In this document: positions 55,071-63,956 of the stretch, one piece after another | Layout of the letters: the number at the start of each line of letters is the position of its first letter | How positions within the stretch are numbered: position 1 is the first letter of the stretch | Assembly: GCA_038229915.1 (NCBI GenBank) | Contig: JBBRNY010000001.1 | Coordinates: 1-64,000 of the forward strand | Source of the DNA: JAFDZW01 sp038229915 | Lineage (GTDB): Bacteria > Bacteroidota > Ignavibacteria > Palsa-1295 | DNA: 64,000 bases | Reading direction: 5' to 3' | Position numbers and translations under genes: made by a program | Notes under the pieces: model-generated | Database searches by the model: none | What the model was told of the DNA's origin: nothing | What the model saw: only the letters and a program-made list of their open reading frames with translations

Positions 55071-55269
55071 ACAATACAGGATCTCCTACTTATCGAAAAT
55101 GTACAAACAATAATATTGGCATCCATTTAGACCAATATTCATTCCTCCTCAACGAATAAGCAATTCCAAAGAACAACTGAATGAATCACTCTGGGTTTAC
55201 TCGGAGTATATCACTTGTGTGATAATAATTATCGCACAACATTCATTCTTTATCCTCGGAATTACTAAT

Positions 55270-56505
55270 ATGAAAACTTTGATACGATTTCTCTTTTGTG
55301 CCACGCTCTTTTATGCCGTCAGTAGCCGGGCACAATGGCATAGTACCCCATCCGGAACGACAGAAACATTTTACGGATCTGCATTTGCCGACACCAACAC
55401 TGCCTACCTTGCAGGTTGGGATATCAATGGGGCATCGATCTATAAAACAACCGATGGTGGTGAGAGCTTCTCAAGCTCTTGGCATGATGAAACCGGATTT
55501 TTTATCTTCGGTGTCCATGCTACCGATCCGCACAGTGTGATTGTCTCGGGATACGACCCTACTTGCGGTTGTGCATTGTTATTACAAACCTATGACGACG
55601 GAATAACTTGGACTAACAGCACATTCTCTTCTTCATTTGGCTTTTATTCGATCGAACAAACAGACCCTACAACATTTCTTGCCGCTGGTTACAACGGGAA
55701 AATTCTCAAAACCGTAAACTCCGGTAAATTCTGGAGCGAGGCAACCACTGGTACTGACACATTGATCTTTCGTTTTATGAGTTTCGGGGATGTAAAAACG
55801 GGATACGCCCTTGCCGGAACTTTGCCTACTCTTTTTGATAAGATCTTTAAGACGACCGATGGTGGATCAACATGGGCACTACAAAAAGATTTTGCTTCTA
55901 CACGCAGTCTCGGCGATATCAAATTCATCGATGCCCAGACGGGATTTTATGTCGGCTCGGATGGACAAGACGCCATTTATAAAACAACCAATGGCGGAAG
56001 CAGTTGGAAACGCGTGTATCATGGCACCGAATCAACAAGCGTAATGATCGGTATTCGTTTTCAAAACGCCATGGTCGGTTACGCCGCTAACCAAGGTGGC
56101 CGAGTACTAAAAACGACTGATGGCGGAGATCATTGGGTAAGTTCATCCTTCAACGACGGAGTACAATTTGGTACGCTTGCGGTCTCAACAAATGGCAAAG
56201 TTCTTGCCGCAGGGGTCGATGGAGCCACCTATACAAATTCACTTTCTGCTTCGGTATTCATACCAAAGACCGCAGACAAAGACTATTTCGTGAGAATCGA
56301 TGCAAATAAACTATTGGTAGTCGACGATAACGAAGATCAGATCACCGAGATCATCATTCATGATATTTTGGGCAGAGAATTAATTCGTAAAAATATGACA
56401 GACTCACACGAAATCTCCCTAGCATCGCTTCACAGCGGCACATATTTTTGGAATACGCTTCATAATGGACAAGAGTACTCCCACGGTAAAGTGATAGTTG
56501 AGTAA
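55270..56505 (+). CDS. Secreted Ycf48/BNR-repeat beta-propeller with T9SS type-A sorting domain
   Basis: 411 residues from ATG 55270, giving a signal peptide (MKTLIRFLFCATLFYAVSSRAQ). Several propeller repeats of the form IYKTTDGGESF, ILKTVNSGKFWSEA, IFKTTDGGSTWALQ, IYKTTNGGSSWKRV and VLKTTDGGDHWVSS, typical of Ycf48-like/BNR proteins. The final about 75 residues (IIIHDILGRELIRK, LHSGTYFWNTL, GKVIVE) form a T9SS type-A sorting domain. It is secreted; the ligand is unknown. An upstream in-frame ATG at 55219 is rejected. Confidence 0.88.
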   Translation: MKTLIRFLFCATLFYAVSSRAQWHSTPSGTTETFYGSAFADTNTAYLAGWDINGASIYKTTDGGESFSSSWHDETGFFIFGVHATDPHSVIVSGYDPTCGCALLLQTYDDGITWTNSTFSSSFGFYSIEQTDPTTFLAAGYNGKILKTVNSGKFWSEATTGTDTLIFRFMSFGDVKTGYALAGTLPTLFDKIFKTTDGGSTWALQKDFASTRSLGDIKFIDAQTGFYVGSDGQDAIYKTTNGGSSWKRVYHGTESTSVMIGIRFQNAMVGYAANQGGRVLKTTDGGDHWVSSSFNDGVQFGTLAVSTNGKVLAAGVDGATYTNSLSASVFIPKTADKDYFVRIDANKLLVVDDNEDQITEIIIHDILGRELIRKNMTDSHEISLASLHSGTYFWNTLHNGQEYSHGKVIVE

Positions 56506-56544
56506 GCATTCCCCACTTTCTCAATCTATTGCATTCAAAAAATC

Positions 56545-56587
56545 ATCGCGTCTCTTCTTATCAATGGTATTGTGAGAGAGACGCGAT
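56545..56587 (+). terminator. Hairpin downstream of the propeller gene
   Basis: ATCGCGTCTCT / AGAGACGCGAT, 11 bp with a 21-nt loop, followed by TTGTTATAC. It is 40 bp past the stop. Confidence 0.6.
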
Positions 56588-56632
56588 TTGTTATACTCGC
56601 GCCGGATGTAACGAAGCATTAGTATATTCGTA

Positions 56633-57052
56633 GTGACAACTATGAATATTATGAACGACAAAAAAGCATTTACCGAAGAAGAGCTCCGCCAACGTTTGAC
56701 ACCGACGCAGTTTCATGTTACCCAAGAAAAGGGCACAGAACGGGCGTTTACTGGCGAGTATTACGATACAAATACCCCTGGGATCTATAATTGCATCGTC
56801 TGCGATACACCGCTGTTTGCCTCGGAGACGAAATTCGATTCCGGTTGCGGCTGGCCCAGTTTTTATCAACCTACAAAAGATGTCGTAGTCACTGAGCATG
56901 TTGATCGTTCATTCGGAATGATCCGAAAAGAGATCGACTGTGCAACCTGTGGCGCACACTTGGGGCACGTCTTCGATGACGGACCACCGCCGACAAATCT
57001 CAGATATTGTATCAACTCTGCATCGTTACAATTTAAACCGACCCAATCGTGA
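56633..57052 (+). CDS. msrB: Peptide-methionine (R)-S-oxide reductase (cytoplasmic)
   Basis: 139 residues, no signal peptide. FTEEELRQRLTPTQFHVTQEKGTE, then zinc-binding CIVC and CATCG, the GCGWPSF motif, AHLGHVFDDGP and the catalytic RYCINSASLQF. It reduces methionine-R-sulfoxide in proteins with thioredoxin. The start may be ATG 56642 or 56651 rather than GTG 56633. Its end overlaps the potassium channel gene by 4 bp (GTGA), implying coupled translation. Confidence 0.95.
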   Translation: MTTMNIMNDKKAFTEEELRQRLTPTQFHVTQEKGTERAFTGEYYDTNTPGIYNCIVCDTPLFASETKFDSGCGWPSFYQPTKDVVVTEHVDRSFGMIRKEIDCATCGAHLGHVFDDGPPPTNLRYCINSASLQFKPTQS

Positions 57053-58053
57053 TCTATCGTTCGAAGAATAGAGCACTGCTCCAAAAAAAGGAAGCTACGC
57101 CCACACCCAAAGCAGTCGAGGCACCCGAACTTGGTTTCGGCAATCGCCCGAGTGTGCGAGGCCAGAGACTGGTCAATCAAAATGGGGCGTTCAATATTAC
57201 TCGTATTGGCGAAGAAAAGAATCTTCTCAATAATGCATTCCATCAGATTCTTTCGATGGAGTGGGGCAGATTTTTTGGAATGATCTTAATTGGATTTTTA
57301 GTCACCAATATTATTTTCGCCTTTATCTATATTAACTTAGGGGTTGAGAATTTACAAGGAATGATCGGCACATCATTTCTCGATCAGATCAGCGAAGCAT
57401 TTTTCTTTAGTACACAAACGCTGACAACACTGGGTTATGGGCGCATCAGCCCCGTAGGTTTTTCAACAAGTTTTGTGGCTTCGATCGAATCAATGCTTGG
57501 CTTGCTCGCTTTTGCGATGGCAACAGGTTTGCTCTACGGACGCTTCTCGCACCCGGAAGCAAATATTCTTTATAGCAAGAATGCTCTGTTCGCGCCGTAT
57601 CACGATGGTGTAGGCCTAATGGTCAGGATGGCAAACGGCAGACGCAACCAATTGATCGAGCTTGAAGCACTGGTTACTCTTGCCAGAAATGAGATCATTG
57701 ATGGAGTAAACAAACGGAAGTTTTATGTGCTACCGCTTGAGCTTACAAAAGTATCAGTGTTAGCATCAAGTTGGACGCTGGTGCATCCGGTCATCGAAGG
57801 CAGCCCATTCTTCGGAATGACATTCGATGAGATCAACGAAAGTGATGGAGAAATACTCGTGCAAATAAAGGCCTACGACGAAACGTACTCGCAAAATGTC
57901 TATTCACGTAGCTCGTTTATGGATGATGAAATTATCGTCGGCGGAAAATTTATCTCGGCAGTATCAGTTGATGAGCAAGGGCACTCGGTGCTCGATCTGA
58001 GGATGATCAGCGATTACGAAATCGTCGAAGTGCCGATAGCACGTAGCGCTTAG
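57049..58053 (+). CDS. KirBac-type inward-rectifier potassium channel
   Basis: 334 residues. TM1 at about 74-96 (FFGMILIGFLVTNIIFAFIYI), a pore helix and selectivity filter TLTTLGYGRISP (GYG at 129-131), and TM2 (SMLGLLAFAMATGLLYGRFS). The C-terminal cytoplasmic Ig-like domain starts around 170 (SKNALFAPYHDGVGLMVRMANGRRNQL), ending HSVLDLRMI. This is the standard KirBac layout. It overlaps msrB at the 5' end and the convergent elbB stop by 4 bp at the 3' end. Confidence 0.95.
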   Translation: MIYRSKNRALLQKKEATPTPKAVEAPELGFGNRPSVRGQRLVNQNGAFNITRIGEEKNLLNNAFHQILSMEWGRFFGMILIGFLVTNIIFAFIYINLGVENLQGMIGTSFLDQISEAFFFSTQTLTTLGYGRISPVGFSTSFVASIESMLGLLAFAMATGLLYGRFSHPEANILYSKNALFAPYHDGVGLMVRMANGRRNQLIELEALVTLARNEIIDGVNKRKFYVLPLELTKVSVLASSWTLVHPVIEGSPFFGMTFDEINESDGEILVQIKAYDETYSQNVYSRSSFMDDEIIVGGKFISAVSVDEQGHSVLDLRMISDYEIVEVPIARSA

Positions 58054-58709
58054 GCCATCAACAACACCTGATCTACCAGCGCTTTGATGCCAATGAAGAC
58101 CTCGTTGAGCGGAGCTTCGTCGTACATATATGCCGGTGTGGTGACGATCTTATGTGCCGCATCAATATGAATTTCACTTGGCTTGGTTTCGAAATGAATG
58201 TGCCCCATTTTGCGAAGCTCCTCCGCTTCGGGTCCGTCGGCTCCGAGGGTGAGTTCGAGCTTCTCGCCTTTGAGTGCAAGCCCAACTAATGCCGGCGCGA
58301 TACACACAGCACCGATCGGCATTCCATTGCGATAGGTTTGTTTTATTGCTTGTTCGAGTTCGCGATAAAGAATTTTTCCGCCGGCGCCTTCGGTTGCAAA
58401 CGTGCAAAGATTTTTTGCCACGCCGAAACCACCTGGCATAATCAGAGTATCATAATGCAGATCGGATAGTTCGGAAAGCGGTTTGATCTTGCCCCGAGCG
58501 ATGCGAGCTGATTCGACAAGAATGTTGCGCGTTTCGCCGACAGCTTTGTTGGAGTAGTGGTTCATTACTGATAATTGTGGCGCATCGGGCGCAAAGATCT
58601 CCACCATGACAGGGTGCTGACTCAATGCCCATAAGACACCAACTGATTCGCGGATCTCGGCACCATCTAAATACCCACAACCTGAAAGGATAACGGCAAC
58701 TGTTTTCAT
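58050..58709 (-). CDS. elbB: ElbB-like DJ-1/PfpI family glyoxalase
   Basis: 219 residues. KTVAVILSGCGYLDGAEIRESVG at the start, MPGGFGVAKNLCTFA, and GAVCIAPALVGLAL with the nucleophile-position Cys are diagnostic of ElbB (YhbL), a DJ-1/PfpI-type protein linked to isoprenoid metabolism and glyoxalase activity. Length matches E. coli ElbB (217). It shares 4 bp with the channel gene in a convergent overlap. Confidence 0.92.
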   Translation of the reverse strand: MKTVAVILSGCGYLDGAEIRESVGVLWALSQHPVMVEIFAPDAPQLSVMNHYSNKAVGETRNILVESARIARGKIKPLSELSDLHYDTLIMPGGFGVAKNLCTFATEGAGGKILYRELEQAIKQTYRNGMPIGAVCIAPALVGLALKGEKLELTLGADGPEAEELRKMGHIHFETKPSEIHIDAAHKIVTTPAYMYDEAPLNEVFIGIKALVDQVLLMA

Positions 58710-58779
58710 TTTTTCTTTTTTGACAAATCTGATACAGCACTAAACTTTGTATATCATATAGTAAGTTTCTGATAAAACA

Positions 58780-59280
58780 ATGAAATCAACAAGAATAAGA
58801 CCAATAGCGATTGCCATCGTCCTTCTTATCAGCACGACGATCGGCTGTACTCGCGCCAAGACTGAAACCATCATCGGCGACACGACGCGCACCAAACAAC
58901 ATTTTAGCGACGACGATCTTCGTAAACGCCTCACCAAAGAGCAATACGAAGTGACCCAACACAAAGGCACCGAAGCATCGTATTCGGGAAAGTATTGGGA
59001 CAATCACGAAGAAGGAATATACTCGTGCATCGTCTGTGGCACCAAACTGTTCGATTCGAAAACAAAGTTCGAATCAGGCACCGGCTGGCCAAGCTTTTTC
59101 AAACCGATCTCCACTTCAGCAACAAAGAACATTTCCGATAACGGCTACAACATGACGCGCACCGAAGTAACCTGTGCTACGTGCGGCTCGCATCTGGGTC
59201 ACGTCTTCGATGACGGACCGCAGCCAACCGGCTTGAGATATTGTATGAACTCCGCTTCGCTGGATTTTAAGAAGCGATAA
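58780..59280 (+). CDS. msrB: Lipoprotein-anchored methionine-R-sulfoxide reductase
   Basis: 166 residues. A signal with lipobox (IAIAIVLLISTTIGC, Cys about 23), then the complete MsrB domain: FSDDDLRKRLTKEQYEVTQHKGTE, CIVCGTKLF, GTGWPSF, CATCGSHLGHVFDDGP, RYCMNSASLDF. It probably repairs envelope proteins. It is a paralogue of the cytoplasmic msrB 2 kb upstream. Confidence 0.93.
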   Translation: MKSTRIRPIAIAIVLLISTTIGCTRAKTETIIGDTTRTKQHFSDDDLRKRLTKEQYEVTQHKGTEASYSGKYWDNHEEGIYSCIVCGTKLFDSKTKFESGTGWPSFFKPISTSATKNISDNGYNMTRTEVTCATCGSHLGHVFDDGPQPTGLRYCMNSASLDFKKR

Positions 59281-59343
59281 TTACAGAATGATTTCTTGGG
59301 AGAAACAACTGTTGTAACTTCTTATTTTTAATTTCAAACAAAT

Positions 59344-59387
59344 ATGCGCTTGTCTGGCAGATCATAGGATTTGCCAGACAAGCGCAT
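59344..59387 (+). terminator. 16-bp perfect hairpin downstream of the lipoprotein msrB
   Basis: ATGCGCTTGTCTGGCA (59344-59359) pairs fully with TGCCAGACAAGCGCAT (59372-59387) over a 12-nt loop. No T-run follows. It may be a terminator or a structured RNA/protein-binding element between genes. Confidence 0.55.
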
Positions 59388-59499
59388 TGAGAATTCTATC
59401 ACGCTGTTCCGAGTACGTAATTCGAGAACCATTCGGTGACGAATTAAAAGAAACTCTCCGAATAATAACTCGTTATCATTGCATTCAAACCTATATATT

Positions 59500-60570
59500 A
59501 TGACCCCATCACAAGAGCAATTTTTACAGAAGCTGATCGAGACGCCGGGCGTTTCGAACTATGAAGAGAATGTACAATCGTTATGGCGAGATGCTGTAAA
59601 GCCTTATACCGATAGCATTGAAATTACACCACACGGAAATAATATCTCGACCCTGAAGGGCACTGATGATATTTCGGTGATGATCGTCGGTCATGCCGAT
59701 GAGATCGGCTTGATCGTCAGATATATTAATGGCGATGGTTTTATTTATGTCTCACGAGTCGGCGGAGTTGATCCTGCGATCTTGCCATCGCACCGCGTCA
59801 GAATTTTTTCGTCAAAAACCGGTGGTTTTGTCACTGGTGTCGTGGGCCGCACGGCTCCGCATCAAACAAAAGATGACGGCGGGGCAAAGAAGATTACCTA
59901 CTCTGATGTATGGATAGATATCGGCGCCACGAATAAAGAAGAAGCCGAAAAATATGTCAACATCGGCGATGTTGTTATTTATGGCGAAGGCTACGAAAGA
60001 TTAATTGATACTCGCGCTACGGCTCGTTGTTTTGATAATCGAATCGGAATTTATATCGTCGCCGAAGTAATGAAAAATCTTCACGCACGAAAAAGCGAAT
60101 TGAAAGCAACCGTGTATGGAGTCAGCTCCATTCAAGAAGAGACTGGGGTTTGGGGTGCAGGGCAAGCTGGCTATCATTTGAACCCGACACTTGCGGTCGC
60201 ACTTGATGTCACACCTTCGACCGACTCGCCGGGAATTTCGAAAGAACTCTGGGGGCAAGTTGATGTCTCGAAGGGCGCTGTTATTTCAAGGGGTATTAGA
60301 AACAATCGGAAGATCAGTGATCTGATGACCAAGACTGCCGTTGATAAAAAAATACCGTATCAGATCGAAATTGATAACGGTCACACCTCAACCGACGCCG
60401 ACCCGATAAGCCAAGCACGGTCTGGCATTCCAATTACAGTGCTCAGCCCAGCAACACGCTACCTACATTCATCGGTCGAGGTTCTCGACTTGAATGATAT
60501 AGATCATTGCGTAAACCTCTTGACGGAATTTATTCTATCGCTCAAAGGTGGGATGGATTTTAGGAATTAA
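59500..60570 (+). CDS. M42-family aminopeptidase/endoglucanase-like metallopeptidase
   Basis: 356 residues from ATG 59500; a second ATG at 59479 adds seven residues and is less likely. Metal ligands of M42 enzymes are visible: GHADEIGLIV (His, Asp-Glu), ARCFDNRIG (bridging Asp), IQEETGVWGA (Glu-Glu), ALDVTPS (Asp) and LHSSVEV (His). Such enzymes form tetrahedral complexes degrading short peptides in the cytoplasm. It is preceded by a 16-bp hairpin and followed by a terminator. Confidence 0.92.
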   Translation: MTPSQEQFLQKLIETPGVSNYEENVQSLWRDAVKPYTDSIEITPHGNNISTLKGTDDISVMIVGHADEIGLIVRYINGDGFIYVSRVGGVDPAILPSHRVRIFSSKTGGFVTGVVGRTAPHQTKDDGGAKKITYSDVWIDIGATNKEEAEKYVNIGDVVIYGEGYERLIDTRATARCFDNRIGIYIVAEVMKNLHARKSELKATVYGVSSIQEETGVWGAGQAGYHLNPTLAVALDVTPSTDSPGISKELWGQVDVSKGAVISRGIRNNRKISDLMTKTAVDKKIPYQIEIDNGHTSTDADPISQARSGIPITVLSPATRYLHSSVEVLDLNDIDHCVNLLTEFILSLKGGMDFRN

Positions 60571-60603
60571 AAAACTCCTGAGCATCACGATATACATCAG
60601 AGG

Positions 60604-60635
60604 ATTCCTCACTTCGCTAAAGCTTCGTTGGGAAT
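60604..60635. repeat. Imperfect palindrome resembling dispersed intergenic repeats
   Basis: ATTCCTCACTTCGCT at one end and TTCGTTGGGAAT at the other form an imperfect inverted repeat around AAAGC. Similar GGAAT-flanked units occur as dispersed repeats in several bacterial genomes; only one copy is visible here. Confidence 0.35.
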
Positions 60636-60654
60636 GACAACGATGACAAAAAAA

Positions 60655-60680
60655 GTCCGCCTCTCGGCGGACTTTTTTTT
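60655..60680. terminator. Bidirectional terminator between M42 and carbonic anhydrase genes
   Basis: GTCCGCC / GGCGGAC with a 4-nt TCTC loop, A-run on the left and eight T on the right. It serves both convergent genes; the T-run reaches the stop codon of the carbonic-anhydrase gene. Confidence 0.92.
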
Positions 60681-61218
60681 ACTCTTTGATCAGATAAATT
60701 TTATTGTTCTCCACCTTATAATGCATCGGAACGGCGGTGATCTTCGGATAGGTTTCTCGAAGCCGTTCGGCCTCGCTGACAGCAAATTCAATGGCGTCGC
60801 CTATTTCCCACTTCGGAGCAGATTCTTCGAAATGCTGAGTCGCTCGCTCCCGAGTCCAGCCGGCACTTTCGACAAGTCCATTGATAAATAATTCTTTTCG
60901 ATCATTCAAATGTACCATACCACAATTATTATGCCCGATAATTGCGATGTGTTGGATCGCTCCGATCGAAAGAGCATACGATACTTTGAATTCACTATAG
61001 CGAAGATTAGCTCCGCCACTTCGAATGATATAGGAGAAGTTATCAGGGATTCGCAAATGTTTGCGGTTATCCATACACATCCCTATCAAAAGCTTTGCTT
61101 GAGTATAGGTGTCGAAGGGGATTTCGAGGTCGTGATATTTCAATAACAACCCGATGGGGGTCTCACGATATTTTTCAGGAATATCGTTCTCGCTTGTTAT
61201 TTCTATTAGTCTATCCAT
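60679..61218 (-). CDS. Beta-carbonic-anhydrase-like protein
   Basis: 179 residues. Zinc ligands of the beta class are present: CMDNR (Cys48, Asp50, Arg52) and HNNC (His96, Cys99), with IRSGGANLRYSE between them. Cys-Asp-His-Cys is the beta-CA metal site, and the Asp-Arg dyad is its gate. It is shorter than plant enzymes and similar to compact bacterial members. It should interconvert CO2 and bicarbonate, though some of these proteins have lost activity. It lies 5 bp after the reductase-like gene. Confidence 0.85.
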   Translation of the reverse strand: MDRLIEITSENDIPEKYRETPIGLLLKYHDLEIPFDTYTQAKLLIGMCMDNRKHLRIPDNFSYIIRSGGANLRYSEFKVSYALSIGAIQHIAIIGHNNCGMVHLNDRKELFINGLVESAGWTRERATQHFEESAPKWEIGDAIEFAVSEAERLRETYPKITAVPMHYKVENNKIYLIKE

Positions 61219-61223
61219 AGTGA

Positions 61224-61871
61224 TTATTTTGCGATATGAATATTAAAATTTGCTGAGCCGACAGCGCCCCAAAGACGGAGCCACATCGGAAGATACATTT
61301 CCATTGCACGCGCTCCGGTAATGTCGCCAAGGTCAAGGATATTCTTCCATCCGAACCAGTTGGCAAGAATGTCACGAACGGTTGCTTTTGCATCAGCATC
61401 ATTGCCGCAAAGAAAGATATCATGGTCACCAGCTACGAGTGACGGATTGACCATCGCGTTACAATTTACAGTATTCAATGACTTCACAAACTTGACATCG
61501 GGAAATTCACGTTGAAGCTGCTCGCCAAGTGAATCAGTATTACAAACAAACAGCGATGGCGGCATCCCTTTCGAAAAATCGAGGGGATTTGAAATATCAA
61601 TAACAACTTTGCCATTGATATTTTCTGCGCCTGCCGATTTCATAGCTTCAAGTGCACCGAAGCCATTGGTACAATTAAAGATGATAGTCCCGAATGAAGC
61701 CGCATCGGCAAAAGTACCTGTGCTAGCTTTCGCGCCATTGGCTTCAGCCCATGTTGCAGCCTTCTCGTTGGTCGTGGTACGAGAACCCATCATCACACTA
61801 TGACCGAGGTTGATCAGCTTCGTGCCGATCGTCGCACCAACCATGCCGGTTCCGAATACAGCGATGTTCAT
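61224..61871 (-). CDS. F420/NADP oxidoreductase-like Rossmann protein
   Basis: 215 residues. A Rossmann nucleotide motif at the N-terminus (NIAVFGTGMVGATIGTKLINLGHSVMMGSR, with the Ser-Arg typical for NADP 2'-phosphate) and conserved VKSLNTVNC and DLGDITGARAMEMYLP. This is the NPD/F420-dependent NADP reductase-like family (also called NADPH-dependent F420 reductase). Bacteria without F420 have members of unknown substrate. It is in one minus-strand group with the carbonic anhydrase and E1 genes (5-15 bp gaps). Confidence 0.88.
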   Translation of the reverse strand: MNIAVFGTGMVGATIGTKLINLGHSVMMGSRTTTNEKAATWAEANGAKASTGTFADAASFGTIIFNCTNGFGALEAMKSAGAENINGKVVIDISNPLDFSKGMPPSLFVCNTDSLGEQLQREFPDVKFVKSLNTVNCNAMVNPSLVAGDHDIFLCGNDADAKATVRDILANWFGWKNILDLGDITGARAMEMYLPMWLRLWGAVGSANFNIHIAK

Positions 61872-61886
61872 TAGAATAGTCCTTCG

Positions 61887-63905
61887 TTAATATAAAAGTA
61901 ATTTTTGAATTGCAGATGCAATATTTTCAACTGTTGGGATAGTGACATTCATCAATCCAACATTATACGGAATGGGAATATCAATAGTTGCCAACCGTTC
62001 GACAGGAGCATCGAGATAGTCGAAAGCCTCTTGCGAAATTGTCGCACAGATCTCTGAGGCAAAATTCGCAGTCCAGTTATCTTCGCACAGCACGATAACC
62101 CGATTTGTTTTCTTTACCGATTCAAGCACGGCATCTTTATCCCAAGGGATGATTGTCCGTAGATCAATGATCTCGACCGAAGCACCGGTGGCATCAGCGG
62201 CTTCGAGAGCTCGGCTCACCATTGCACCCCAAGTGATGATGGTCACATCGCTGCCTTCACGAGCTGTCCGAGCTTTGCCGAACGGCACCATATAGTCATC
62301 GCCGGGATATGATGTTCTGCCTTGTGGTGTGTCGAGCAATGCACGATGTTCAAAAAAGAATGTCGGGTCGTTGCCGCGAAGTGCGGTCCGAAGCAACCCT
62401 ACGGCATCTTCCGCGTTCGACGGGAAAGCAATTCGCCACCCGATCTGATGAGCGAACGTGGCTTCGCCCGAAACAGAGTGCCACGGATCGCCAGTTTTTT
62501 TTGCGAAACCGACTGGGATACGAATCACCATACCGGCAGTGAATTGCGACTTCGTTCTCCATCGAACCGTACCAATGTCATTGATCTGCTCAGTTGCAGG
62601 GTCGGCATATTTTCGGAATTGAATTTCCGGTACCGGCATCAACCCATTGAATGACATCCCTACGGCTCTGCCGATGATACCTTCTTCGGATAGCGAAGTA
62701 TCAAACACCCGATCTTTGCCAAATTTTACTTGCAGATCAACCGTCGCGCCGTGAACTCCACCTTTAGCACCGACATCTTCACCAAAGATCAACAAATTTG
62801 GATTCTTCGACAATTCAACTTCCAATGTTTTGCGAACGGAATCTTGGAGATTCATTCGAACTCCTTCTTCCTTTGTCGAATTGATCGTGATAGTATCTGC
62901 AGAAAATGTATGATCACGAACGGTTGCCGTATCAGGTTCTGGCGATGCAAGAGCACGATCGCGAGCCGAAATGACATCTGCTTCGACTTCTTGCTCGAGA
63001 GTATCCCATTCTTTTTCAGAAAGGATATTCTGTATCATATAGGTTTTGAGCTTTGCAAGCGGATCATTGTTGCGTTCGCTTTCGAGTAGCTCTTTTGGTT
63101 TGTAGCTTTGAGTATCGACAAATGAATGCCCTTCGAGACGCGGCACTTTCAAATGGATCAGTGCCGGACCATTCCACTGTCGAACATACTCTACTGCATC
63201 GCTGATCATCGTTGCGGCTGCTTCTGGGTCGGTGCCATCACCATCCCAAATTTTGAGATTGCCAAACGATGCGAGATTCTTCGCGATGTTTGCGCCGGGT
63301 GTTTGATAGTCGCCGGTTACTGAAATACCGTAGCCGTTGTTTTCAATAAAAAATAGGAGCGGAAGTTTTTGTGTCGTTGCAACATTCAGTGCAGCCCAAA
63401 AGCCATTTGCGGCAACCGAGCCATCGCCACCCAAGGCAACAGCGATAGCACCTTTGTGTGCGGCGGACTTTAGCACATTTGCATGATACTGCACCGACTG
63501 CGCCCAACCTATTGCCGGAGAATATTGAGCACCGACATCACCCGAAGCAGGGAGTACGGTTGCACGACCACGAGAACGTAGGAAATGCACCACTCCAATA
63601 TCACGACCACCGTGAATGCCGCCGGAGCGCGCCATCGAAGCCGCCATAGATTCTTCGGGAGTCAAACCTTGTCCCAATACGAATGGTCTTGATCTATAAT
63701 AGACGGTAGCACCGTCGTTGGGGTTTGAGATACATTCTGAAAGAATCGCTTGGATCATATCATGTCCTCGCGCCGAGAACTGATAGGTGACCAGCCCGTT
63801 CGGGACAAGCTCGGTCTCTTCGATACGATCAATAGCTCGAGAAGTGAGAATAGTCCGAGCTACTCGCTTGAAGTCAATATTACTAAACTGTTTCTTTTTT
63901 GCCAT
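61887..63905 (-). CDS. Fused alpha-beta E1 component of a 2-oxo acid dehydrogenase
   Basis: 672 residues: an alpha-type domain (about 15-330) with YYRSRPFVLGQGL, GGRDIGVVHF, the ThDP motif ALGGDGSVAANGFWAALN...FIENNGYGISV, followed by a beta-type domain (about 345-672) with FGEDVGAKGGVHGAT, DTSLSEEGIIGRAVGM, FRKYADPATEQINDIG and VIDLRTIIPWDKDAV-like (IIDLRTIIPWD). Both halves, usually encoded by two genes, are in one frame. The likely reaction is decarboxylation of branched-chain 2-oxo acids or pyruvate. E2/E3 are not in the window. Confidence 0.92.
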   Translation of the reverse strand: MAKKKQFSNIDFKRVARTILTSRAIDRIEETELVPNGLVTYQFSARGHDMIQAILSECISNPNDGATVYYRSRPFVLGQGLTPEESMAASMARSGGIHGGRDIGVVHFLRSRGRATVLPASGDVGAQYSPAIGWAQSVQYHANVLKSAAHKGAIAVALGGDGSVAANGFWAALNVATTQKLPLLFFIENNGYGISVTGDYQTPGANIAKNLASFGNLKIWDGDGTDPEAAATMISDAVEYVRQWNGPALIHLKVPRLEGHSFVDTQSYKPKELLESERNNDPLAKLKTYMIQNILSEKEWDTLEQEVEADVISARDRALASPEPDTATVRDHTFSADTITINSTKEEGVRMNLQDSVRKTLEVELSKNPNLLIFGEDVGAKGGVHGATVDLQVKFGKDRVFDTSLSEEGIIGRAVGMSFNGLMPVPEIQFRKYADPATEQINDIGTVRWRTKSQFTAGMVIRIPVGFAKKTGDPWHSVSGEATFAHQIGWRIAFPSNAEDAVGLLRTALRGNDPTFFFEHRALLDTPQGRTSYPGDDYMVPFGKARTAREGSDVTIITWGAMVSRALEAADATGASVEIIDLRTIIPWDKDAVLESVKKTNRVIVLCEDNWTANFASEICATISQEAFDYLDAPVERLATIDIPIPYNVGLMNVTIPTVENIASAIQKLLLY

Positions 63906-63956
63906 TATTGCTTATCAACGGAACTTGCATTCCAGAAGTTGTATTTATAGAAGCGG

